A stretch of 64,000 nt of DNA. It comes from Deinandra increscens subsp. villosa. Its lineage: Eukaryota; Streptophyta; Magnoliopsida; Asterales; Asteraceae. Both the position numbers and the translations under genes were made by a program. The DNA lies in NCBI GenBank assembly GCA_039602395.1, contig JBCNJP010000003.1, positions 70,653,917 to 70,717,916 on the forward strand, given 5' to 3'. Shown in pieces: positions 55,857-64,000 of this stretch. Positions within the stretch are counted from its first letter, which is position 1, and every line of letters begins with the position of its first letter. The notes below the pieces were generated by a model. The model searched no databases. It was given only the letters and a program-made list of their open reading frames with translations, and had not been told where the DNA came from.

Positions 55857-56951
55857 TTACATAAAATATAACTTCAAGTGAATTGCATTCCAAGCTCTTG
55901 GGAGCAGTTCACCTTCCATAGTAGCTAGCCTGTATGCTCCTTTTCCAGCTTCTGAGTCTATTAGGTAAGGACCTTCCCATTTAGGTGCAAGTTTTCCATG
56001 TGCTGGATTGGTAGTATTTTGAAAAGCTTTCCTGAGTACCAGATCTCCTACCTGAAATCTTCTGATCCTCAGATTTCTGTTGTAAGACTTGGCTATCCTT
56101 TGCTGGTATGCTGCCATCCTGAATTTTGCGAGGTCTCGGATTTCATCGATTGTTTCAAGATCTTCAAGAAGTTCCGGCCTATTTGCTTCAAAATCCCGGC
56201 AGCTTGTTCTGGCAGTTGGTATCACCATTTCAGTGGGTATTACAGCTTCTGAGCCAAACACTAAGGAAAATGGTGTTCGACCAGTAGCATTCTTGGAGGT
56301 CGTTCTGTCAGCCCACAATACGAGAGGTAGTTCTTCAGCCCATTTCCCTTTCTTGTCTCCTAGCTTCTTCTTAAGATTATTGATGATAATCTTATTGCTC
56401 GATTCCGCTTGGCCATTAGCTTGTGGATATATGGGAGTTGAAGTTACCATCTTGATGCCCCATGCCTCACAAAAATTAGTCGTTCTTTTTCTAATAAACT
56501 GAGACCCGTTGTCACAAACTATTACCGAAGGGATTCCAAATCTTGTTAAAATATTCCTTTTAATGAAGGAAATCACTTCCGTTTCTCTAACTTGAACAAA
56601 AGCTTCGGCTTCAATCCACTTAGAAAAATAGTCTGTCATGGCCAGCATGAATACCTTTCCTCCAGGTGCTATGAGCAGCTTACCAACTATATCCATGCCC
56701 CATTTCATGAAAAGCCACGGAGATGATATTGAATGGAGCGGCTCAGCAGGCTGATGGAGGATATTGCCGTGCCGCTGGCATGCATCACACTTCTGAACAA
56801 AGGCCATTGCATCCTTCTTCATAGTAGGCCAGTAGTATCCTGTCCTTAATACTTTGGAAAATAGTGATCTGCCCCCAGTGTGATTGCCACAATCACCTTC
56901 ATGAATATCCTGGAGTACTGCAAGTGCTTCAGGCTGCTCGAGACATCTCAA
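55857..56951 (-). CDS. Tat integrase
   Basis: A 364-codon open frame. The zinc-binding HHCC module is complete (H17, H24, C55, C58 in HEGDCGNHTG..CDACQRH). The catalytic DDE triad is D87 (GMDIVGK), D147 (VCDNGSQF) and E183 (GQAESSNK) with x35 spacing. A basic C-terminal region follows (NRNLRIRRFQVGDLVLR and KLAPKWEGPYLI), typical of Gypsy integrases. It inserts the cDNA into chromosomes. The frame is open to the stop, so the domain may be the best preserved of the element. The first Met is inside the polyprotein and not a true start. Confidence 0.92.
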   Translation of the reverse strand: MRCLEQPEALAVLQDIHEGDCGNHTGGRSLFSKVLRTGYYWPTMKKDAMAFVQKCDACQRHGNILHQPAEPLHSISSPWLFMKWGMDIVGKLLIAPGGKVFMLAMTDYFSKWIEAEAFVQVRETEVISFIKRNILTRFGIPSVIVCDNGSQFIRKRTTNFCEAWGIKMVTSTPIYPQANGQAESSNKIIINNLKKKLGDKKGKWAEELPLVLWADRTTSKNATGRTPFSLVFGSEAVIPTEMVIPTARTSCRDFEANRPELLEDLETIDEIRDLAKFRMAAYQQRIAKSYNRNLRIRRFQVGDLVLRKAFQNTTNPAHGKLAPKWEGPYLIDSEAGKGAYRLATMEGELLPRAWNAIHLKLYFM

Positions 56952-57187
56952 GTATGGTCCTGCAAAAGATTTCTTGTATAAGATACCATTTATTACTGAA
57001 TATGGGATTACCTTTGTTTGGAAAAGTCTGGAGTTCTCATTTTTGGGGATTTCTCCTTCTTGGATAAATCTCCTGATAGGGTATGTCTAGGATTCCTGAG
57101 GATCCTGAGAGTTTATCATTTCCTGATCTTTATCTGCTGTGACGTCATTGACCTCCTGTTCTTCTATTGCTGGGGTCAGGATGTGAG

Positions 57188-57592
57188 TTATGGAATCTTG
57201 ACACCTTCTGGGATCCTTAAAGATGATGCTAAATTTGCCAAAGCATCAGCTTCTGCGTTTTCTTCTCTAGGTACCTGTGATATGCTGCAATTTTCAAAAG
57301 ATAATGCTAATTGTTTTACAAGGTCTAGATATTTGGTTAGCCTTTCGCCTTTCACTGCATAAGATCCATTAAATTGATTAGTCAATAACAAGGAGTCAAT
57401 AAAAACTTGAATGTGTTGGATACCCATATCTTTAGCAAGTTGTAATCCTGCAATTAAAGCTTCATATTCGGCTTCATTATTAGTAGCCTTGAATTCACAA
57501 TGGATAGATAGAGGGATAATGTCCCCCTGTGGCGATTTCAGTAGCGCACCCAATCCTGTTCCTCTAACGTTAGATGCTCCGTCTGTGTACAA
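57188..57592 (-). CDS. second (archaeal-type) RNase H of the Tat element
   Basis: Catalytic residues are visible in order: D4 in YTDGASN, E in NNEAEYEALIAGLQLA, D in VFIDSLLL and D in NAEADALANLA. This intact extra RNase H follows a degenerate RT-linked one, the Tat-lineage arrangement. A stop near 57599 and the gap to integrase (56952-57187, stops visible) separate it from its neighbours. It removes RNA from the RNA/DNA hybrid. Confidence 0.88.
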   Translation of the reverse strand: MYTDGASNVRGTGLGALLKSPQGDIIPLSIHCEFKATNNEAEYEALIAGLQLAKDMGIQHIQVFIDSLLLTNQFNGSYAVKGERLTKYLDLVKQLALSFENCSISQVPREENAEADALANLASSLRIPEGVKIP

Positions 57593-57640
57593 GGTCTAGC
57601 TGCCTGAAGCTTCTTCGAGCTACTTGACCTCTAGTTCAAC

Positions 57641-58828
57641 TTATGGCAGTATGTCGCTACTGAAATCAGCCACAAAGTCAGCAAGGGCTTGTGACTTGAT
57701 TGCTGTTCTTGGCTCATATATGATGTCATAGGCACTTAATTTGACTGCCCACTTCGCCATTCTTCCTGACATCTCTGGTTTTCTTAAGACACACTTAACA
57801 GGATAGTTAGTTTTCACATAAATAACATGAGTTTCAAAGTAATTTCTTAATTTTTGAGAAGCCATGACAAGAGCTAAAATCAGTTTTTCTAAATAAGAAT
57901 ACCTGGTTTCAGCGTCTAATAATGTTTTGCTTACATAGTATACCGGATGCTGTTGTCCCTCATGATCTTTCACAAGCACAGCACTTACTGAGCTGCCTGA
58001 AACTGCTAGGTAGAGAGATAGTGGTTCGCCCTTAACTGGTTGCATTAGAAGTGGAGCAGATGATAAATATTCTTTCAAGGAGCTCAGGGCTGCTTCATGT
58101 TTCTCACCCCATTCGAACTTTTTGTTCTTCTTCAATATGTCATAGAATTCTTTGTTCTTCTCGGACGATCTTGATATGAATCTCTTGAGTGCTGCTACTC
58201 TTCCAGTTAATCTTTGAACTTCCTTGACATTTGTTGGAGATTTCAAATTTATGATTGCTTGGATCTGTTCAGGGATGGCCTCTATTCCTCTTTCAGTAAC
58301 CATGAAGCCCAAAAACTTGCCGGCTCTTACTCCAAAATGGCACTTGGAAGGATTCAATTTCATGTTGAACTGGTCCAAGATATCAAAAGCAGCTTCAAGA
58401 TCTTTAGGATGGTCCTTTGCTTTTTTCAACTTTACCACCATATCATCTATGTATACCTCCATGGTATCCCCCAGTTTGTCTTTAAACATCATGTTGACTA
58501 GCCTCTGGTATGTGGCACCTGCATTTCGTAAACCAAAAGGCATTGCAATATAACAATAAATACCTGTGGGTGTCATGAAGGCCGTATCCTCCTGATCTGA
58601 TGGTTCCATTTGAATTTGTTGAAAGCCCGAAGTTGCATCCATAAAAGTTAGCATCTCATGTTCGGCAGTTGCGTCCACCATAGAATCGATGTGTGGCAGA
58701 GGGAATGGATCTTTCGGGCAGGCCTTGTTTAGGTCTGTGTAATCTACACATACCCTCCACTTACCGTTTTTCTTCTTGACTACCACCACGTTAGCCAGCC
58801 ATCGAGGATATTTAACTTCTCTAATCAT
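57641..58828 (-). CDS. Tat reverse transcriptase with RT-linked RNase H
   Basis: RT landmarks: WLANVVVVKKKNGKWRVCVD, TDLNKACPKDPFPLPHID, catalytic D64 in FMDATSGFQQI, AMPFGLRNAGATYQRLVN and the YIDD box at 126-129. The following RNase H (LSLYLAVSGSS..ALADFVAD) lacks the usual first Asp and has VKTNYPVK where TDQP is usual, so it looks inactive; the separate aRNH would supply the activity. An upstream segment (58829-58927, GNIIIREEVDRLLK then TAA) shows that a stop split the polyprotein here. The apparent ATG is therefore not the native start. Confidence 0.92.
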   Translation of the reverse strand: MIREVKYPRWLANVVVVKKKNGKWRVCVDYTDLNKACPKDPFPLPHIDSMVDATAEHEMLTFMDATSGFQQIQMEPSDQEDTAFMTPTGIYCYIAMPFGLRNAGATYQRLVNMMFKDKLGDTMEVYIDDMVVKLKKAKDHPKDLEAAFDILDQFNMKLNPSKCHFGVRAGKFLGFMVTERGIEAIPEQIQAIINLKSPTNVKEVQRLTGRVAALKRFISRSSEKNKEFYDILKKNKKFEWGEKHEAALSSLKEYLSSAPLLMQPVKGEPLSLYLAVSGSSVSAVLVKDHEGQQHPVYYVSKTLLDAETRYSYLEKLILALVMASQKLRNYFETHVIYVKTNYPVKCVLRKPEMSGRMAKWAVKLSAYDIIYEPRTAIKSQALADFVADFSSDILP

Positions 58829-59367
58829 TTTTTACTTGAGCAGCCTGTCAACTTCTTCTCGGATTATGATGTTTCCCTCAGGAGCGAACTTCCTTCTTTT
58901 CTGATGTATTGGCCTGAAAGATTCATCTATACCAGTTTATGAGTAATAATATCTTTAGATATACCTGTCATGTCTTCATGTTTCCATGCAAACGTTGTGA
59001 TTCTGGATTTTAAGAGGTTCACGAGCTGCTCCTCAATATCCTCAGGAATATTGGTTCCTACCAGCACTTTGATTTCAGGATCTTCAGTATTAAGTTGAAC
59101 TTCTTTGATTTCCGATTCCTTAGTCATCTGAATTCTTCGTGCTGGTTTCTTTAATTGCTATGCTGGCTTGGGCTTGATGGTGTTCTTCATAGCAGAAGTA
59201 TAGCAGTCTTTGGCTTCTTGTTGATCGCTTAGTATTCTTACAACTCCCCAAGGTGTGGGAAGCTTCACACATTGATGATAGGTAGATGGAACTGCTTTCA
59301 TGTCATGGATCCATGGCCTTCCCAAGATTACATTGCAACAAGGAAGGGAGTCAATAACGCAGAATTT
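58829..59367 (-). pseudogene. Tat protease-RT connection, broken by stops
   Basis: It encodes NVILGRPWIHDMKAVPSTYH and VGTNIPEDIEEQLVNLLKS, segments that join protease to RT in Tat elements. In-frame stops near 59368 (after KSM), in KPKPA*Q, at 58927 and at 58838 fragment it. Confidence 0.75.
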
Positions 59368-60897
59368 CTACATGGATTTGACTCCTACAATGTAAACAGG
59401 AAGTCTGATGTCTCCAACCGTATGCTTGGTTTCTCCGCTGAATCCTACTAACACCGAGGATCTTGGAATTATCTCTTCTTCTGGAATGCTCATCTTTTTA
59501 AGCACGTCCAATTGAATGATGTTGACCGAACTGCCATTGTCTATGAGGATCCTGCGAACATAATGGTTAGCAATACATAATGTAATAACTAGACTGTCAT
59601 GGTGAGGATCCTGGATATCTAGCTTATCAGTTTCGTCAAAAGAGATGACTTTGTCTTCAGTCAATATCGTGTTCTTCTTTGGCCGACTGCCTTGATCCAT
59701 TTTGGCCTCCTTGGCATGTCTCTTTGCTGATGAGAAAGAGGCTCCGCATATGTCAGATCCTCCTGAGATGAAGTTGATCACTTTAGCATCTGCTGGCGGC
59801 GACTGTGCTCTTTTGGGCAGCTCAGCAGCTTCTTGAGTTTTACTCTTCTTTCTGCCAAACAATTCTTTGAGATGCCCCTTGCTGAGCAGGTAACTGATTT
59901 CTTTCCGAAGGGCTATGCAGTCATCTGTTAGGTGCCCAAAGTCTTCGTGGTAGGCACACCATTTAGACTTATCTTTCCATGATCCTTGTTTCTCTGATTT
60001 TCTTGGCCATCTAGCTTTATCACCTAGATCCTGCAAGGCACATAACAAACCACTTGTGTCAACCGAAAAACAGTAATCAGGTACCTTTGGGAAGTCTTCC
60101 TCATCGTCTTCATCTTCAATTGCATTGACCCTGGAATTATCATTCCTGTAATAGGGTTTGGTTCGTTGTTGCTTTCCGGGAGAATCTGTCCTTCTGCCTA
60201 ATGACTCATCACCTCTTTTCTGGACCTTCTTATCGTCTTCCAATCTGATGAATCTTAATGCCCTTGTTCTGACTTCATCGAGGTTCCTGCAAGGGGTCAT
60301 AACCAAGTCATCATAAAAGCGGGAATCTCCTCTAATTCCCATTTTGAAAGCTTCTACAGTAGCTGTCATATCTAGGTTGGGGATATCCAAAGCTTCTCGA
60401 CCGAATCTGGCCACATAATCCCTCAGGGATTCGTTGGGCTTCTGAACTATTCTGTACAAGTCACCCGTGAGCTTCTCAAAGCTCCTGCTGCAAGAAAACA
60501 GGTTATTAAATAGGTTAACTAAATGGGGAAAAGAAGTAATGGTATTAGGAGGGATACTGAGTAGCCATTTCAAGGCTGGTCCTGTTAACGTTGAGCCGAA
60601 TCCCTTGCATAGGCAAGCTTCTTTGATGTTTACAGGAATGGGGTTGATTTCCATCCGTTCCCTATATTGTGCCACGTGCTCCTCAGGATCTGTGGTCCTA
60701 TCGTAGAGTTTCATGTTGGGGGTTTGAAATCTTTTTGGTATCTCCACGTCACAAATGGGCCAGGCAAACCTAGAAACTCTGTGGCTGCCTGCTGGCACTT
60801 CAGGGATTGGACGAATAACACCAGGAACACTTGAGATCATGTCCTTTAACCTCTGAAGTTCCATAGCAATAGTCGGGTTGATACCTGCATCCTGCAC
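59368..60897 (-). CDS. Tat gag and protease
   Basis: A 509-codon open frame. The capsid-like Retrotrans_gag region covers about residues 70-215 (DPEEHVAQYRERMEINPIP, GPALKWLLSIPPNTITSFPH, PNESLRDYVARFGREAL). A zinc-knuckle-like CAYHEDFGHLTDDC comes next, then the aspartic protease site LIDNGSSVNII (DNGS variant, normal for Tat elements). Gag forms the particle and the protease cuts the polyprotein. The frame stops just after GVKSM. The N-terminal gag part lies in other frames at 60915-61861. Confidence 0.88.
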   Translation of the reverse strand: MQDAGINPTIAMELQRLKDMISSVPGVIRPIPEVPAGSHRVSRFAWPICDVEIPKRFQTPNMKLYDRTTDPEEHVAQYRERMEINPIPVNIKEACLCKGFGSTLTGPALKWLLSIPPNTITSFPHLVNLFNNLFSCSRSFEKLTGDLYRIVQKPNESLRDYVARFGREALDIPNLDMTATVEAFKMGIRGDSRFYDDLVMTPCRNLDEVRTRALRFIRLEDDKKVQKRGDESLGRRTDSPGKQQRTKPYYRNDNSRVNAIEDEDDEEDFPKVPDYCFSVDTSGLLCALQDLGDKARWPRKSEKQGSWKDKSKWCAYHEDFGHLTDDCIALRKEISYLLSKGHLKELFGRKKSKTQEAAELPKRAQSPPADAKVINFISGGSDICGASFSSAKRHAKEAKMDQGSRPKKNTILTEDKVISFDETDKLDIQDPHHDSLVITLCIANHYVRRILIDNGSSVNIIQLDVLKKMSIPEEEIIPRSSVLVGFSGETKHTVGDIRLPVYIVGVKSM

Positions 60898-60914
60898 AGT
60901 TCCTTGGTTAGGGT

Positions 60915-61861
60915 TTACATAAAAACTATCAAAATTGTTACCAGCCCTGGAAGTTTGAAGATGGATCTAGGGTCCATGTTCAGCATCTCTATGGATGGTC
61001 GGCTCAGTTGTGGTTCCCACTTGCATGGGGATGAAGTCTCCCTCATGCATCTCCTGAGATGAACCTGGGAATACGCCTGCAGAGACAGTAGGATTAGAAA
61101 ATAAGGATCCTTGAGGATCTTGAGCAGCTCGGAAGCGGCTCCGATATTGTTGGAATGACTGAGATGAAGATCCCTGTAACATCTGAGTGGTAGGTGCTGC
61201 TGACTGCTGACTCCAAGGCTCATGAAGGTTTGTCGTCGCAAACCGCTGTGGTTGAGATATAGGTTATTCGTATCGAGACTGTCGGCACCCGATGGCTTAA
61301 AAACCTGGCTGGTTGCTGGCTCGAGCATCTCGGCGGCTGCTGACTTCCATATCCACTGTAGTAAGGTTCTGGGGGCTGCTCGGAGTAGAACCCAGAGTAT
61401 TCCAGATCTATCATCCTGGAAGTCTTCTGATGTTGAGAGCCTGAGAATCCTGCAGTAGTAGCTGTTGCAATACCTGACTTTGGAGCAGTAGAGGGATTTA
61501 CTTTCTGTTTCGGCTGCTCCGATATTTCCGGATAGTCAAACCCGAATGATTTTGGCATCAAAGAGCTGATTTCGTCTACTGGTTTCTTTGATTTCTTCAA
61601 TTCCATGATCTTCTTCATCATTTTCTCGTTGGTTTTGGTTTGTTCATCCGCATGGGCCTTCATTTGCCTGATCAAAACATAGAGATCGTTATTAGAAATA
61701 GCAGAGTCAGTGGACGTACCTTGAGATCCAGTAAAAGTGGGGTATTCCACTCTTTTAGCATCGGTATCGGTCACTTTCTTCGTCATTGGGGGGAGACCAG
61801 TGCTGACAGTGGGCTTAGAGGATGAAATAGATTTTGAGGTAAATTTTGGCTGGCTCGACAT
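60915..61861 (-). pseudogene. Tat gag N-terminal region, frameshifted
   Basis: ATG 61861, about 60 bases after the PBS, opens MSSQPKFTSKSISSSKPTVS, then a coiled-coil-like TDSAISNNDLYVLIRQMKAH and MMKKIMELKKSKKPV. A Gln/Ser/Tyr/Pro-rich stretch (YYSGYGSQQPP) follows. Frame shifts near 61220-61330 and a stop near 60965 separate it from the capsid domain at 60897. Confidence 0.75.
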
Positions 61862-61919
61862 TTTCGAGAATCGGTTATGGGAAGAAGATCAAGGCTCTTA
61901 ATCGAATACAAACACCGTT

Positions 61920-61941
61920 TGCCCCACGGTGGGCGCCAAAT
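61920..61941 (-). other. primer binding site of the Tat element
   Basis: On the minus strand TGGCGCCCACCGTGGGGC lies a few bases after the 5' LTR end. I recognise it as the PBS region typical of Tat-lineage elements. Confidence 0.85.
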
Positions 61942-62729
61942 TGTTTTGGTCAAAAACTGCCTAAGCAATTAGTTGATCAAACTTTGTAAGTGAGGTAGAG
62001 TGTTTGATGAAATTAGCAAGAAAAATGCAAGTTTGAATGTTGACATGAGGATGTAACGAGGGAAAATCCAGGAATCCTTGAGTATCCTCAAGGAGCCTAG
62101 CAAAAAACCTCGGGAGCTGGTTCAAAGTACCTGCCTCCTAAAACTTTTATATGATGAAAGTATTTAGTACAGATGAAATGAGCTCGTATTCTAAGTGTTA
62201 CAGAGAGTTTTGATAGCGAGTATCGTGTGTTGTGTGTCTTCCTGAATGAATGACCTAGAGCTCGTTTAAATAGTTAAAAATACATTAACTAACTAGGCTA
62301 AAAACTAGGGATTGAGTCTTCAAGTCTTTGTGAACGTTGGAGTCAGTTACAACACGTCCCATAAAGCCTTGACCGAGTCTTTAGCCATCATTTACACGTC
62401 CCTTAATACCTGCAATCAATTAAGACGCGTGGACAATTGTAACGGTTAATCGATAACTGTAGTTCAGGATCCTTTGAGCTTCTCGCGAGCATCTTGAAAT
62501 AATATAACCAACTGTCCTATATTTTAGGGATTCTCCCAACTAAGCCAATATGAACGTTGTGGACCACTTAGTCCACGTTCTATATCATTTTTCCGAGTCT
62601 TTAGGCTTGTCTACACGTTTCTTTGACCCTGTAATTCAGGATGCTCGAACCTGCCAGGATCCTGAACTTGCGTAAGGATATTGAACCATTTGAGCTTCTG
62701 GCTAGGATCCCGGATTATCAGCCCTAACA
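61942..62729 (-). repeat. 5' LTR of the Tat element (788 bp)
   Basis: Near-identical to 53970-54806 but lacking about 50 bases near 62630. The gap's edges share a short ctg.aatt sequence, so a small deletion in this copy is likely. Confidence 0.92.
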
Positions 62730-62734
62730 TTAGT

Positions 62735-63738
62735 ACCTTGAGTTATTCAAATAAATAACATTGCAAATAAATAACATTGCATTTAATACTAAACATTTAT
62801 ATTACTCATAAATACACTATATAACTTTTGACAAATAAATAACATTGCATTTAATACAAAACCCCAAATGCGCACGAACCCCTAGTTTCCTTGCTTCGGT
62901 ATTCAACTAGGTCCCTCGGTTTTCCTTTAGGTTGACTTCGGGACTACTACTATCATTCTCACGTTCTTTCGTGCAAACTCTTCAACCTATCAGGTGAGTA
63001 ATCCTTGCCCCTTTTTCGTGTTCTATATTTTGGGGTGCAACATATATCCTATATCAATCTATTGATTTTCATGATTTTCATATAATGCGATTGTAGACCA
63101 TATGTATGAATGTGTGTAGGATTTCATTCTTGCTTAACTTGTCAATCTGTTGGATTTCATGTTTTTCATAGTGTTACATGTATGTCATGACGCATAAACA
63201 TTAATGTAAGACCTAGGAATCAAAAATAGATCTATTGGCTGACAACCCACTCAACTTGACCGATTTTGGCGTTGGGTCTTTAAGACCTATTTCATATAGT
63301 CTAACCGTCTGGTTAGGAAATCATTGTCATTGAGGGTTGTTTATGCATTATTTTCATGTTGTCATTTTATCTGGTATGTTGATCTTTCAAATCATTCTAT
63401 CATATGATACAAATCGCATGTTTTTATTTTATATATCATGTTACATAGTAAACCTGTGATTACTCACCAATTTTGTAGTTGACCTTATCTTATACATGTT
63501 GCAGGAAATATCAATGCTTGATCCAAGTTGTTCCACATATGGTTTTGGATCTAGTTAATTCCTCAACAAGACGTAGTTGAATCATTTATGTTATGTTTGA
63601 ATTTTAAGTTTATGTAATGACTTTTGATTATCAACAAAATTTATGCTATTTAAATATTAACATCTTAATTTAGTTGTCTTGAGCTTTTGGGCAATCTAAT
63701 CATGCCCTGATGTTTCCGCCGTCGGTTGGGGTGTGAAA
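62735..63738 (+). mobile_element. Gypsy B 3' LTR, second part
   Basis: Resumes after the Tat element. It holds two copies of 'aaataaataacattgca(t)ttaatac' (62770-62860), a 'caggtgagtaatccttgcccc' phrase (62991) similar in place and form to those in the other LTRs, and ends near GGTTGGGGTGTGAAA. The other family LTRs end GGGGTGTGACA, so the terminal CA may be mutated and the end is approximate. Confidence 0.6.
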
Positions 63739-64000
63739 ACGTCCGGAGTCCTTATGACTATGTAAGCAAACCCAGCTAACCACGTGTGTGCGGGTTGAAA
63801 GTATGTGGTTGGGAAAAGATTTGGTAATATTTTGTCACTTCACGGAAGCCGAAAGGTACGTGTTTGTGAACTTGGCTCTGGTTACTATTGACGTGTATGC
63901 ACGAGAGCGATGCATGGAAGAGACGGGCCTTCGTCCCTTTAAAAGATCATTTTTATAATAATATAATCTGGCACGCAGGGTTGTTCCCCTACTGTTTCAT
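63739..64000. other. nothing recognised
   Basis: Unique sequence beyond the Gypsy B LTR, with no open frame or repeat seen. Confidence 0.4.

Larger units (their letters stand above)
53970..62729 (-). mobile_element. Tat/Ogre-type Gypsy retrotransposon (8.8 kb), complete but decayed
   Basis: LTRs at both ends (TGTTTTGG..CCCTAACA on the plus strand), a minus-strand PBS and PPT, and ordered gag, protease, RT, RNase H, second RNase H and integrase. The second (archaeal-type) RNase H before integrase is the hallmark of the Tat lineage. Flanking target sites TTAAT (53965-53969) and TTAGT (62730-62734) differ by one base, explainable by mutation. The element split the Gypsy B LTR. Several stops and frame breaks make it non-autonomous. 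Confidence 0.92.

Overview
The window is nuclear plant DNA made almost entirely of nested transposable elements. No intact host gene, rRNA, CRISPR array or bacterial-type operon is visible. The elements are plant-type: long-LTR Gypsy LTRs, a Tat-type Gypsy with a second RNase H, a Sirevirus-like Copia, CACTA-type ends and a MITE. The three copies of a large accessory ORF resemble proteins I recall from Asteraceae genomes (Tanacetum, sunflower and relatives), so a composite plant is my best guess. That family-level call is recollection, not proof.

Layout. 1-7715: the 3' end of a plus-strand Gypsy element (Gypsy A) and its 2.9 kb LTR, which carries two tRNA-like sequences. 7716-18335: accessory unit copy 1. 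It holds the last exon of a PB1-like protein (plus), four ~309-bp tandem repeats, and a convergent large ORF (minus). A 4.4 kb solo LTR with a perfect 5-bp target duplication splits that ORF. 18340-19410: a foldback-like block of degenerate oligomers whose orientation flips at the centre. 19816-20190: a minisatellite. 20491-22126: small orphan exon fragments. 22021-23898: a large imperfect palindrome. 23741-25048: accessory unit copy 3, with an array of GATCGAAAAG motifs in its putative intron.

26046-41231: two Sirevirus-like Copia halves joined head to head. The pol half lies on the minus strand (27498-30898). The gag/protease half lies on the plus strand (30899-38700), followed by a 3' region with repeated polypurine tracts and a 532-bp LTR. 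The gag half is split by a complete 6.2 kb non-autonomous LTR element (31932-38122) with PBS, PPT, TSD and one intact ORF for an acidic protein with hydrophobic C-terminal segments.

41232-45700: accessory unit copy 2, opposite in orientation to copy 1. It is the pre-insertion allele for both LTR insertions in copy 1, and it preserves the first two exons of the PB1-like gene. 45780-49864: CACTA-type sequence with a 2.8 kb solo Gypsy LTR 36 bp from its right end. 49865-63738: the 3' end and LTR of a second Gypsy (Gypsy B). That LTR is split by a Tat/Ogre-type Gypsy (53970-62729) with gag, protease, RT, two RNase H domains and integrase on the minus strand.

The most unusual content is the accessory unit: a convergent pair of genes (PB1-like protein and a repeat-rich, multi-domain protein) in two opposed copies, with a related third copy of the large ORF. 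All coding copies are broken except the ORF of the non-autonomous element, so nothing here can be assumed to work as a gene today.
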